A DNA stretch of 64,000 nt from Yponomeuta sedellus (GCA_934045075.1 OW203726.1:22259488-22323487), one strand, 5' to 3'; shown: positions 20,594 through 30,446, counted from the stretch's first letter. Notes: generated by a model from the letters alone, not told the origin. A program made the numbers and translations.

Positions 20594-20794
20594 CGTACAT
20601 TTTGCTATGGCTCTCAAACCTCCCAAACACTTTTGCTTTCGACTATAACTAACTCACAAGTTTAAGGTTACACTCAGATCAGCACAACGTAGTTGATCTC
20701 AAACAAATTGTACTGATAGGGGGAAGAGGTATGGAGAGCATATAGTAAAAAAGATTGACTATTATATACTTTTAGCTACACATATCGAATCTCG

Positions 20795-21250
20795 GCAAGG
20801 AACGCCCCAGGTGGATAAACGTGGCCCAAATAGGGATGTATTAACGAAGGTCGAGATATAAAGTAACCGAAATTGTGCATCGCAGCATCCACAATTTCGG
20901 TTACTAATGAATGTTGATAATAAATAATAATAATATGTAATATGTCCATATTCATGGACATATTACACAGACCTCGTTAGCTCTATACTAAGTACAACTA
21001 AATGACTTGTGCTATAGGTGCTAATTCGACGATAGATTTAATACAATACATAGGTACATAGATAACATCCAAGACCCGAGACAAAGTAGAATAGTTCATT
21101 TCCTAGTTTGACCCGGCCGGGGATCGAACCCGAGACCTTCGGTTTACAGTCAGCGTGCCAAACCGCTGCGCCATCGAGACCGTCAATGAATGTTGATGAA
21201 ACGATGAGGTTTGTTACGACCGTAGAGAGTGGCAAACGACCAGGGTCTCG
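20795..21250 (+). mobile_element. RTE-T LINE fragment split by SINE-E
   Basis: The left part reads GGAACGCCCCAGGTGGATAA and CCAAATAGGGATGTATTAAC, matching the LINE segment encoding GRPRR-T-x-x-DQIGD. The right part (21185-21250) reads AATGTTGATGAAACGATGAG and AGTGGCAAACGACCAGG. SINE-E occupies 20919-21184 between them. Confidence 0.55.
20919..21184 (-). mobile_element. SINE-E, full-length, 13-bp target duplication
   Basis: AATGAATGTTGAT flanks it at 20906-20918 and 21185-21197. The minus-strand head GACGGTCTCGATGGCGCAGC carries a B-box GGTTCGATCCCC. A stretch GGTCTTGGATGTTATCTATG resembles the SINE-A body. Near the 3' end is a perfect palindrome, GTAATATGTCCATG and its complement. The copy closes with an ATT-rich tail. 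The head differs from SINE-A and SINE-F. Confidence 0.85.
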
Positions 21251-21354
21251 ATTAGGGTTAGTGCATTACAGTAAAATGACCATTAGATGAGAGTAAGACA
21301 GGCTGGTCAAGTGACTCGTTTCATTATACCACTGACGAGTGGTGGTTGAAAGTA

Positions 21355-21755
21355 CGTTACATCTTGATAGTTTGATACATCAGCATACGAGACTTGAAGT
21401 GACATGACACCTTAAAATTTTGATATATCAGCGAGCGAGACTTCGAGCAGAAAGACGCCTCAAAAGTTTGTTGCATCAGTCAACAACACTTGAAGTGGCT
21501 TGATGCCTTAAAAGTTTGATACATCAGCACGCTAGATTTGAAGTAGCATGACGCCTCAAAAGTTTGATACCTACATCAGCGCGCAAAACATGACGAGGAA
21601 TTACGCCTTAAACGTTTGATACATCAGCGAGCGAGACTTAAAGCGGAATGACGCATAAAGTTTGTTACATCAGCAAGCGAGACTTGAAGAAAAATGACTC
21701 CTTGAAAATTTGATACATCAGCGGGCGAGACTTGAAGCGGATAGACGCATTTTCT
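21355..21755 (+). repeat. Diverged minisatellite, about 55-bp unit
   Basis: Seven or so diverged units built on TTTGATACATCAGCGAGCGA, GACTTGAAGCGGAATGACGC and CTTAAAAG. Units vary by small indels, so the array looks old compared with the 12.5-kb and 30.4-kb satellites. Confidence 0.75.
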
Positions 21756-21756
21756 G

Positions 21757-22331
21757 TATAGGCTGTTTGTCTATATATGATAGGTATTAAAGATTAGCTA
21801 ATAAATAGACTTGGTAATACAGACACGCACTGTAAGATTGACTTATTAGACGAGAAATGACTGTAGGGCAGGTCTGCACGCAATGTGAACCGCGACATAA
21901 TTATAGTTCATGTCATGATTATATTTTAGCTTCTGCCATCCCTGTCGGTGTGGATATGAAAGAAAGAGAAAAAAGACAGATACCCGAATTAAATAAACGG
22001 GTATTTTCAAAAAGTGTAGTTAATAATTTTAAAGTATAAAAGGAGACTGTTTATGAGTATCAATATTTTTTATGTTGTCGAAAAATTTAGATAGATAAAT
22101 ATAAAATAATTTAGATACGGTAACAAAAACGTACGTTACGTTAGAAATATCTGGTTAAGTTTAATTTTGGATATGCCCGTATAGTTACAGTAACGTGTTT
22201 TTTCTACTTATCTACCAGTAAATAAATATTTAAAGACAACAATAGATTGTTTGTACCAAAGGTTTTCGATTAAAATACATATTTTAGAGCCTTCATTTAC
22301 GGCTCAATTGTCTTACTTGTTGTTTAATTAC
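21757..22331. other. No recognisable gene
   Basis: Contains a short inverted pair (TACCCG / CGGGTA around ATTAAATAA near 21980) and AT-rich sequence. No supported exon. Confidence 0.4.
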
Positions 22332-22341
22332 ATTAAATTTT

Positions 22342-22632
22342 AAAAACCTATTTAGAGGCTAAAAATTCCACTCATGTCGGGATTCGAACCCACGACCTCT
22401 GGCTATCCGTGCCAGCGCTCTTTCAACTGAGCTAATGGACTCACCGGCATCAGTAAAATTTCGAACCTCTTTACAATACTCTCTATATTACGTACAGGCA
22501 GCGACATCTGACTGAAGTAATTTGCATCACTTGCAGCCCCGAAATACTTTAGCCAGACCTGATTTTGAGCCTCTAAATAGGTTTTTAAAATTGTCCTTAG
22601 CACAGGTAAGTGCATTAAAAAGAATATAATAA
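22342..22632. mobile_element. tRU insertion with inverted 5' segment and 10-bp target duplication
   Basis: ATTAAATTTT flanks it at 22332-22341 and 22633-22642. The left part is minus strand: TTTAGAGGC, B-box complement GGATTCGAACCC, module complement CGCTCTTTCAACTGAGCTAA, up to CAGACCT near 22560. The plus-strand end then follows (GAGCCTCTAAATAGG to GTGCATTAAAAAGAATATAA). The true 3' tail is on the plus strand and the 5' portion is inverted, as twin priming would produce. Confidence 0.85.
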
Positions 22633-22844
22633 ATTAAATTTTGTCAAGTCCTTAAATTTTCTTAGCTTTTATTTCCTATTGAGTGGGTATTAGTCCATGT
22701 TTAATATTCTTGCCTGGTGACCATAACATACAGTATATTAGCTTACGCATATACATTTTTATCGGTACGCTTCAAACTCATTTCGGATCTACATGTTCAA
22801 GCATTTTCAGCGCATGTACAATTAGAGTGGCGGTATGTCTGGAC

Positions 22845-23045
22845 ATGACATGCAAGGCACATTAAGCCGTTGGTGCCGGCTGCCATGCAATGGCAGTAGC
22901 TAAGCCATGTCAGAGGCCTTGTGGGCGGCTTCATAACTTCTGATAGTAAGGCCCGCCACTTACAATCCTCCACCAACTCGGACTTGGCCCCCAGGGTGGT
23001 ATGGCCTAACCTACTTACGATGTAGGAAGAGACCCGTGCCTCATC
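22845..23045 (+). mobile_element. 5S-SINE, 5'-truncated
   Basis: Starts at CATGCAAGGCACATTAAGCC and runs through CCACCAACTCGGACTTGGCC to GACCCGTGCCTCATCAA. The last 30 bp are altered. Confidence 0.8.
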
Positions 23046-23149
23046 AATTTGGCATATGTATAAGTGGTTGGTGTTGATATCAATAGCTACAAACATACGT
23101 ATGGAGATAAGATTTTTGTCGTATTTCTATGTAATTATATATATTATGT

Positions 23150-23249
23150 TGACCCTCAAAAGCCACCAGTACCCGAGTCAATAATAGTTGATGATAGCTC
23201 GTTTGACAATACGTCAATTTGCACACCTATGTCAATAGAGGATGTATGA
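23150..23249 (+). other. Short coding-like frame, unidentified
   Basis: The plus strand ends an open frame with VDPQKPPVPESIIVDDSS then FDNTSICTPMSIEDV and a stop. The composition looks like a protein C-terminus. No clear splice acceptor, repeat family or homologue is recognised. It may be the end of a transposon gene or chance. Confidence 0.2.
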
Positions 23250-23416
23250 TAATGGCAATAAATGACTACGTGTGGTTAAACATAAAACCGTCAAGAAAAA
23301 GTGAAACGAAAGAGGTGTTGAAGCGAGACAGGTTTGTGAACGCGTAGCGCTTTAGTATTTTGAACTTGAGTGTTGAAAAAAGTCCGATTAATTAATTTTA
23401 TTCACAGACGGCGGTC

Positions 23417-24237
23417 CGTACAATCTGTAAGCTTTTAGACCTCGGGCTCTAGAGTAGGCTTCGGTTTTCGGTTTAATACTATTTATTATTTATTTTAATT
23501 CTTTATTGTACTAATTACATGGGTAAATGAACAAGGGCGTGCTTAATGCAAGAAGCATTCGCTTCCAGCAAACTTTGGTGTTGAAGAGACTGGCAAATGG
23601 CAGTGCAAGAAAACAAGGTGAAATACAATAATAAACTTAATAAACATAGGGACTAAGGCGGTGGTAGCTCAGTTGGTAGAACCATGGACTGGCAAGCGAG
23701 AGCCCCAGGTTCGATCCCGAGTGCGGGCATGTGCCAATGACTTTGTTTAATTTCAAAGTTACGTACATTTGCGAATTTGCAGTCGCAATACCACACGCTA
23801 ACGGTGAAGGAAAACATCGTGAGGAAACCCGCGGCTTGGTTGGCTCCGCACGTATTGACTAGTCTTTCCTGTGGGCTAGGCCGACTAAGCTGTCAGGATG
23901 GTATAGGTGCTGGGCAAGCCTACACCATCTATAAAACCATGTCCCAGGCACTACAGCGTCGGAGTGGTCCCTTCACCCATCTAGTGTGAGTGAGGATGCC
24001 ACTGGACGCTGCATAAATCATCTCATTAAGTAGATGCGAAAAGGTCAATATTATTATTAAACATAGGGAAATACATTAACTTAAACCGCTTCCTGATCGT
24101 TATAAACATTTTCTGCACTATTTTGAAAAGTTATATAAAATTAAGTGTCATATTAGTTCCGATATTTCTATTACACGAATATATCCGATTCTATCCGATA
24201 GTAGCCGAGGTGTATTCTAAAAGCTGACACACTGTAC
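23417..24237. mobile_element. M2-related element interrupted by SINE-D
   Basis: The left end (ACAATCTGTAAGCTTTTAGA, CTAGAGTAGGCTTCGGTTTT) and right end (ATTACACGAATATATCCGAT to ATTCTAAAAGCTGACAC) match the termini of M2 copies at 44337 and 57113. The interior is longer and unlike those copies and contains the SINE at 23653-24057. It could be one element or two fragments. Confidence 0.5.
23653..24057 (+). mobile_element. SINE-D, full-length, 12-bp target duplication
   Basis: TAAACATAGGGA flanks it at 23641-23652 and 24058-24069. The head GGCGGTGGTAGCTCAGTTGG has an A-box and B-box GGTTCGATCCC. The central domain CGTGAGGAAACCC, the block GGCTAGGCCGACTAAGCTGT, and a 3' end GACGCTGCATAAATCATCTC then follow. 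Best reference copy for the family. Confidence 0.9.
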
Positions 24238-24489
24238 TCTCAGTTTACGAAATGGGTGAGTAATTTACATTTTTTTAGGTAAACTAAAGTGTTTTCTATC
24301 TCCATATGAATTTACATTCTGTTTTTGTAGTGTCAATATACCTACGTGTATTGACACGCGCAAAAAAAAAGAGAATGTAAATTCTGTTTTTTTTTGGCAA
24401 ACACTAGTAGATGCTTGCTGCACCTCAGCGTAGCCAAAAGTAACCAGCGCCTTATGTAATACTAGCTTTAAGGCTTAGCACGCATTCCG

Positions 24490-24635
24490 AAACGCTTGTG
24501 GCCCTAGTCGAACCGAGTGATTGGAAACAATCACTCGAGTTAGGTAACAACAGGCTAACGTCGTGACTAACGCTAGTGAAATTTTTCCGAACGCTTCCAT
24601 GCTTCGCAAGATCGTAAGGCACTTTACGCCGAAAT
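24490..24635 (+). mobile_element. 5S-SINE, rearranged head
   Basis: GAAACGCTTGTGGCCCTAGT, TGATTGGAAACAATCACTCG and AGTTAGGTAACAACAGG are recognisable. The box C segment is deleted and the copy ends in GCAAGATCGTAAGGCAC. A SINE-F-like tail piece (GGGGCCAGGATAAGTGATTG) lies at 24695-24720. Confidence 0.7.
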
Positions 24636-24815
24636 GGCCTCAGTCTTTCTAAATTTCCGTATCGGTGATTTCCTGGTTATCATCATCGTATCCTCATTTG
24701 GGGCCAGGATAAGTGATTGCATTGCATGTTATAGTTGTGATGCAGTTATTAGACAACCAATCATAATCATAATTTTCGACTTCCATTAACATTAACCATA
24801 TTTGAAGTGTCTTAC

Positions 24816-24884
24816 CACTATTTTTCTCCATGAAGCTTTTGAATGAGTTGACAAACGACATGTTGAACGCTGAGGTGGTGCCGC
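24816..24884 (-). CDS. Candidate internal exon of a host gene
   Basis: A 69-nt exon bounded on the minus strand by acceptor TTTTTTTCTCTATTCCAG and donor G|GTAAGACA. Entered in phase 1 it reads GTTSAFNMSFVNSFKS then FMEKNS without a stop and leaves in phase 1. The start exon proposed at 55749-55755 also ends in phase 1, giving MNG + GTTSAFN. Codon composition is ordinary coding and the flanks are AT-rich intron-like. I do not recognise the protein. Its next exon was not found in the window and may lie beyond position 1. Confidence 0.55.
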
Positions 24885-24928
24885 CTGGAATAGAGAAAAA
24901 AATTACGTTACAACTCATACTAATTTAA

Positions 24929-25050
24929 GGTTGTCTGGAAGTGATCGCTCTTAGCGTTAAGACCGCCAATTGTATAACACTACTTAGATTTAAGAATCAT
25001 TGTTATAATATTTTTCTGGTTGTGCAATAAAGTGTTCTCTATCTATATAA
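24929..25050 (+). mobile_element. LINE 3' UTR fragment
   Basis: GTTGTCTGGAAGTGATCGCT, AGACCGCCAATTGTATAAC and the terminal GTTCTCTATCTATA. Same family as 41082-41215 and 60405-60545 (minus strand). Confidence 0.5.
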
Positions 25051-25090
25051 TCTGAAAAATCTACGACATTGGTCAGAACTTTTAAACTTA

Positions 25091-25264
25091 AGCCGCGTCC
25101 AGATGCGTGTAATGTAATATTACGTGTAATATAACGCGAACCCTGCGCGTGGACGCACTAGTAGCATTACATGAAACGCTCGTAGCGCCATCTGCACACA
25201 CGATTCGCATTGCATTACTCCTTAGATTACGTTACAAGTTACACTCGTCTGGACCCGGCTTTTT
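25091..25264. mobile_element. MITE, about 170 bp
   Basis: The left end AGCCGCGTCCAGATGCGTGT and the complement of the right end AGCCGGGTCCAGACGAGTGT are inverted repeats, continuing into TAATGTAA / TAACTTGTAA. CG-rich core (GCGAACCCTGCGCGTGGACG). Target duplication not clear. Confidence 0.7.
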
Positions 25265-25269
25265 ACTAA

Positions 25270-25432
25270 TGGGATGAAGAAAGACATCGTGACGAAACCT
25301 GAGAACCGGTTTCTGAATTGAGAATTTCACGAAGTAAATAGCATTACCCCCTAATGATGGCGGAACTTTGCGCTCAGTTGGGGATGGCTATGTCCAGCAG
25401 TGGACTAATATAGCCTGAAGAAGAAGAAAAAA
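25270..25432 (+). repeat. SINE-like repeat ending in CCTGAAGAAGAAG
   Basis: CCCCTAATGATGGCGGAAC, GGCTATGTCCAGCAGTGGAC and TAATATAGCCTGAAGAAGAA. The same ending occurs at 56265-56392 and 63515-63616 (plus) and 56577-56655 (minus). The CCAGCAGTGGAC core resembles the RTE LINE terminus near 45590. Confidence 0.55.
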
Positions 25433-25912
25433 AATTTTTATATATTTATTATCGGTTCAGAAATTAAAACTTACATAAGTTAAAACTAAACACATAATAT
25501 GCTAAGAAAAAAGCCGTACTGCCCTGCATGCATAAAAAAAAGAAAAAAAAAAAACAATTTTTATATCACAATTATTTCAGGCATGTGACTTAGTTCATTA
25601 GGTGACAAATTATTCTTTACTTTACATAAAAAAAGCGAAAAGGACTAAAAGTAATATTTCCCTGTCGACAGCTGATCACTTTAGTTCTAATATGTTTTAC
25701 AGACATATATTATTAATAATTAATTAGTTCTTTATTCTAAAATTAGCCTACCTACCGAGCCCACATGTTGGGTCTTTTTGGCCACTCTACGCAGAGCCAA
25801 AAAAATGGACCTTTCCCGTATGATGCAAGATCAATGTGCCGCTGTGTGTACTCGTACCCACTTCCGCTGACCCGATAATCGGATATAGCTTAGCTATGTG
25901 CTATCCAAGAAG
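25433..25912 (-). mobile_element. CR1-group LINE, 3' UTR only
   Basis: Closely matches the 3' UTR of the intact LINE at 32216-33261: TTATTATCGGTTCAGAAATT, CCCTGTCGACAGCTGAT, CGAGCCCACATGTTGGGTCT and GACCCGATAATCGGATATAG occur in the same order. It is 5'-truncated at the TATCCAAGAAG boundary. The TTTCAT-type tail of the full element is replaced by an A-run. Confidence 0.85.
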
Positions 25913-26059
25913 AAGAAATAACATTCTCTAGTAACGTTCTGTCACGCTCTTTTCTGGGAAACTCGACGGGGCAGCACTACAGTTACGTACTCGTATTTAC
26001 TTAGCGAAATTCTTGATAAAGAAACTGAGTGTCTGAGTTTTTCTTATATCTCAGCGCTG

Positions 26060-26130
26060 TGGGCACGCGTATTAATTTAACCCATACTCTCTCTGTGAGA
26101 GAAGGCCTGTGCCCAGCAGTGGGATGTTGA
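26060..26130 (+). mobile_element. SINE-B tail fragment
   Basis: GGGCACGCGTATTAATTTAA, CTCTGTGAGAGAAGGCCTGT and GCCCAGCAGTGGGATGTTGA. This is the clearest copy of the SINE-B 3' terminus. Confidence 0.55.
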
Positions 26131-26192
26131 TAGGTGGCTTAAAAATCAAATAATGCGAGTGCAGTCCGTGTGTCTGGCTTTACGCAGCGTAA

Positions 26193-26387
26193 GATAACAT
26201 TTACATACAAGCACATACATTGCTTCTAGTCCCATATTAGGATATGCTGTGTCGTGGGAACCAGAAACAACGACATCACAAACATATAAACGTCCAAGAT
26301 ATGGGCTTTTTTTCCACAGCCGGGATTCCAACCCGGGACCTCTTGCATGGTAGGCAGACGCGCTACCGCTACGCCATAGAGGTCGTC
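26193..26387 (-). mobile_element. SINE-A, full-length
   Basis: Tail complement TAACATTTACATACAAGCAC at the left, head complement CTACGCCATAGAGGTCGTC at the right. B-box region GGGTTGGAATCCC has one altered base. Confidence 0.85.
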
Positions 26388-26504
26388 AATGTAAGATTTT
26401 GTAAGAAATTTAAGTAAAGAGTTAGAATTTAAATTTAGCGATGGTAATCATGAAATCTTAACATATAGGCAGCAATTGATTTTTAAGGTTTAAGGTGTGT
26501 AGAT

Positions 26505-26690
26505 TGGTAGTATTATTTTATAATAAAACAGAAAAACTGGATAAAAACGGATAAGCAGGTAAAATAGTCAGATCTGGTCGAAGGGTTGTAATGATGAAAA
26601 ATGAGGGAAATCGAATAATGTGTGACGTAATTTAAATATGATAGATAGAAAAAGAAATAAAAAATGGTGTAAAGAGGTTTGCACCGTTAC
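26505..26690 (-). repeat. Dispersed repeat, inverted copy of 4200-4395
   Basis: CTGGATAAAAACGGATAAGC, GTCAGATCTGGTCGAAG and GAGGGAAATCGAATAAT are reverse complements of the 4200-4395 segment with scattered changes. The next 85 bp (26690-26775) match 18135-18260. Confidence 0.6.
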
Positions 26691-26906
26691 AGGTGGTTTG
26701 AGATATGACGGTCGGAGTGGAGAATTTTTTCCGCTTGCTTTTTCTTCACTACGTTGACATTCAGCAAACAGTAATGTAAATTCTTTAAGTTGAAATGAGT
26801 TTATGGTTTCATGATTTCTTTTCATATTTTTTCTAACATCATGCGTCTGTCACAAGTTCTCGGCAGCATGAAAACGTTTGCGTGTGTTTTGTTTTGTTTC
26901 TTTTTT

Positions 26907-27112
26907 TAATGCACTAACCCGTGCTAAGGATAACTTTAAAAACCTATTTAGAGGCTAAAAATTCCACCCATGCCGAGATTCGAACCCGCGACCTCTGGCT
27001 ATCCGTGCCAGCGCTCTTTCCAACTGAGTTAATGGGCTACCCACCGGCATCAGTGAAATATTGAACCTCTTTACAAAATTCTCTGTATTACGTACAGGCA
27101 GCGACTTATTAA
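26907..27112 (-). mobile_element. tRU, single minus-strand copy
   Basis: Tail complement TTAATGCACTAACCCGTGC, module with B-box complement GATTCGAACCCGC, and start region truncated at AGGCAGCGACTT. No inverted segment here. Confidence 0.8.
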
Positions 27113-27139
27113 TTTTCCCATTAATGAAGTTGATTTCGA

Positions 27140-27467
27140 TATCAACCCGGTATATCCTCACTGCTGGGTCAGGGGTATTTTCCTGCATCGCAGGAACGTT
27201 AGGCCATACTCCACCACGGGGGCCAAGTCCGGGTTGGTGGAGGATAGTAAGACAGTGGCGGCCCTAACTGTCAGAAGTTATCAAGGCCTTTGACATGGCT
27301 TGATGACTGCCATTAAATGACAGCCGGCACCAACGGCTTAGCGTGCGTTGCAAAGCACGGAAGCGCTCGGATAAAATGCCACTAGCGGTAGTCACGGGAC
27401 GATCACCCATCCTACAGCTGACCGCACCTGTTGTTGCTTAACTCAAGTGATTGATTCCAATCACTTT
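27140..27467 (-). mobile_element. 5S-SINE type 1
   Basis: ATCAACCCGGTATATCCTCA at the 3' end. Box C complement GATCACCCATCCTACAGC and TTGCTTAACTCAAGTGATTG are kept. The extreme 5' end is lost after CAATCACTTTATTCC. Confidence 0.85.
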
Positions 27468-28300
27468 ATTCCACCGCTAGCAAATTAATTTAATTTATAA
27501 TTCTTAACAAGAAATAAATAAAAATTACGGACCCTCCATGATTGTGCACTACAAACCACTTCAAACACCGACACTGAACTAAGGAATACATAGTTTTGAA
27601 AAGTAAATGCTAAATGACAAGCCATTATTCAGTCATTAATGTTAGGTATACTTTGCACTCATTGAGTTACTAAATTCCGTTCTAGGTAATTACCAAATTA
27701 AGACAGATTTCAAATTCTTTCATTTCGAAGCGTCCGGGTTGGTTAAGGTATGTAAATTGTACAAAGAGTACTTTGCGCGCTGATGTATCAATACTTCAGA
27801 CTCTAGGGTTTCCCCATGATGTTTTCCTTACAGTTAGCGAGTAGTATTGTTACTATAGCTTTACAAATGTACGGTCGCGGTCTAAAAATGTTTATCAGTT
27901 TTCAAATTAGATTCTTTAGCACACTGTGTGCAGTAAAGTCTAAAATGCTATATCTAGGTACCTACGTATTACTTTTTAATAGTTGCAGCATCGATTCTAA
28001 CAAAAAGAGTATTCATGACGTTTTGATGATGAAACTCTTTTCTTTATTTAAAAGTTGACATAAGTAATTGAATTATTTACAATGACATTTATCAAAAATA
28101 CTAGGATTGAAATAATAGAAATGGATTGTAAAACCATGGCAACCTCGCTTGGGTGAATCTCTATTGCGTCTTCTATGCTCTATGCCTAATCTATGCTCTA
28201 TGCCAAATCAAATCACATAATGTCATCGACCATGTGGCATAGATTTGTGCATGCAAATACTAACCTTAAGGTGGTAAACATTTTCAGACCGCGAGTGTAC
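27468..28300. other. Mostly unassigned; small SINE-B piece inside
   Basis: 27790-27870 matches the SINE-B/D central domain on the minus strand (GGTTTCCCCATGATGTTTTC, GTTAGCGAGTAGTATTG). An 80-codon frame at 27816-28058 begins in that SINE piece and is not credible. The rest shows no gene. Confidence 0.4.
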
Positions 28301-28644
28301 ATTATCATCGTCGTCATCAACCCATAGTCTCCCCACGGTGAGATACGGGTCACATCCCTGAGGAAGGTATAGGCCATACTCCACCACGGGGGCCTAGTCC
28401 GGATTAGTGGAGGCTTGCAAGACTTACTGTCAGAAGTTTTCAAGCCGCCTTAAAGCCTCTGACTTTACTTAACGACTGCTATCTAACGGCATCAACGGCA
28501 GCCGGCTCCAACTGCTCCACGTGCCTTCGAAAAATGCCACTAGCGTTTGTCATAGACGGTCATCCATCCATGAATTGAACGCGCCCTATGTCGTTTAACC
28601 TTCGTGATCATTTAAGATCACTCAGGCAGCCGGGACTACGAGCG
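28301..28644 (-). mobile_element. 5S-SINE type 2
   Basis: The minus strand ends in a GAT-rich tail (left end CATTATCATCGTCGTCATCA). The head at 28550-28644 reads GTGATCTTAAATGATCACGA, AGGTTAAACGACATAGGGCG and ATGGATGGATGACCG, a closer match to 5S rRNA than type 1. Middle diverged. Confidence 0.85.
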
Positions 28645-28667
28645 TCAAATATATATAACTGATAAAA

Positions 28668-28753
28668 CACAAAGTCATTTGTACATGCCGGGATTCGAAT
28701 CCACGACCCCCCGATTGGGAAGCCGGCGTTCTACCGCACCACTATCACCGCTC
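28668..28753 (-). mobile_element. SINE-B head fragment
   Basis: AAAGTCATTTGTACATGCCG, B-box complement GGATTCGAATCC and head complement GCGTTCTACCGCACCACTAT. Head only. Confidence 0.55.
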
Positions 28754-28795
28754 AGGCTATACAAACGTAGAAGCGGGCACTGACAATCGTGTTCG

Positions 28796-29155
28796 TTATC
28801 AACCCTTGTATGTCCCCACTTCTGGGGCACGGGTCTCTACCTGCATCACAGGAAGGTTAGGCCGTACTCCACCACGGGGACTTAGTCCGCATTGGTGGAG
28901 GGTTTTAAGGCAGTGGCGAACCTTACTGTCAGAAGTTATCAAGCCGCCCATAAGGCCTTTGCCATGGCTTAACGACTGCCATTACATGACAGTCGGCACC
29001 AACGGCTTAACGTGCCTTGCGAATCACGGAAGCGCTCGGAAAAAATGCCACTAGCGGTAGTCACGTGACGGTCACCCATGCTGCACCTGACCGCGCCTGT
29101 TGTTGCTTAACTTAAGTGATCGATTCCAATCACTCGGTTCGCCTAGGCTATGCGC
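28796..29155 (-). mobile_element. 5S-SINE type 1, full-length
   Basis: Runs from CAACCCTTGTATGTCCCCAC to TCGGTTCGCCTAGGCTATGC. Box C complement GGTCACCCATGCTGCACCTG and the TTGTTGCTTAACTTAAGTGA box A region are clear. Confidence 0.9.
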
Positions 29156-29683
29156 AATATTAAGCAAACCAATAATTCACATATCTACCTGTAACAGCGA
29201 AGTCGAATTGCTGTTCTTTTTCGAATGAAAGTTCTCGATGCCTATTGATTGCATTGTTATTGGTTATTAAAGTCATCAACAAAAACACAATGAGAACCGA
29301 TTCCGATTTATCTTGCCTCAACCTTCGCCTCTTACGCAACTAACGGTCACATTACAATGGCAACAGAGTGTATATTTCGATGAACCTTTACGCTAATTGC
29401 AGCTTTTTGTTCTCTTGATCACAATGTCGTGAGAATTTTGTATTTGTATCGCGATTTAATCTACATACCGCATGGCCACTGAAATGTGTTTATTTAGAAA
29501 GAAGTGTTTGTCAATTCGATGTTGATTGATAAGAAATGGGTTTACTTCTGTTAGATCAAGAATGTGACAACTATTTTTAGAATCTACAATGTAGAACTTA
29601 GATTCAACCAAGGACTTTAATCAATTTCCGCCAAAAACGGCCGTTTTTAGCGATTCGATTAAACTTCGTTATTATTTCTTATG
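29156..29683. other. No recognisable gene
   Basis: About 530 bp of non-repetitive-looking sequence upstream of the microsatellite. It is the cleanest apparently unique stretch in this part of the window, but no exon or promoter is supported. Confidence 0.4.
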
Positions 29684-29999
29684 CATACATACATACATAC
29701 ATACATACATACATACATACATACATACATACATACATACATACATACATACATACATACATACATACATACATACATACATACATACATACATACATAC
29801 ATACATACATACATACATACATACATACATACATACATACATACATACATACATACATACATACATACATACATACATACATACATACATACATACATAC
29901 ATACATACATACATACATACATACATACATACATACATACATACATACATACATACATACATACATACATACATACATACATACATACATACATACATA
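29684..29999. repeat. (CATA)79 perfect microsatellite
   Basis: 316 bp of uninterrupted CATA. It directly adjoins the 3' terminus of the minus-strand LINE at 30000, whose natural tail is (TATG)n, so it is best read as an expanded retrotransposon tail. All reading frames through it are artefacts of the 4-bp period. Confidence 0.99.
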
Positions 30000-30353
30000 A
30001 CCTCACGTCTGTATCCCAGAGGGATAGGTAGAGACCAGGGACTGCCACTTGCCACGATCCTGACAGATCACCTTCGCTTCATCAACGTTCATAAGTCGTT
30101 GCATGCACACACGCCGGTTCCGGGTACTTTTTATCTTTCCCTTTGCTAATACATCCCCTATTTGGTCGATATATGTCCGCCTGGGACGTCCGTTACCAGC
30201 CCTTCCACTCATATTCGCAATATATATTTGTTTCATCAATCTTTCTTCCTGCATCCTCTCCACGTGTCCAAACCAACGCAACATTCTTTTCTCAATTCTA
30301 GCCACTACATCCTCTTTCAGTCCACAATTAGAGAACTCTAATCAGACTATTGC
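30000..30353 (-). mobile_element. RTE-T LINE, ORF2 C-terminus with giant tail
   Basis: An open frame on the minus strand covers the last 100 codons: MLRWFGHVERMQEERLMKQ, MSGRAGNGRPRRTYIDQIGD, RNRRVCMQRLMNVDEAKVIC and QDRGKWQSLVSTYPSG before the stop. The 3' UTR is only about 10 bp before the TATG tail. Fewest defects of any RTE-T copy here. Only the 3' end was inserted, so it is not autonomous. Confidence 0.85.
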
Positions 30354-30446
30354 GTCGTTATGTATTTCTTATGTTAACCAGTTATCATATCTATTCTATT
30401 GGTGGCAGTAGTTAGCACCACGAAGCGCCCTAAACCTACTTGACTA

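Noticed and set aside
29659..30055. Long open frames on both strands through the CATA repeat
   Set aside because: A 4-bp perfect repeat has a 12-bp codon period with no stops in several frames. The peptides are pure YVCM or HTYI repeats.
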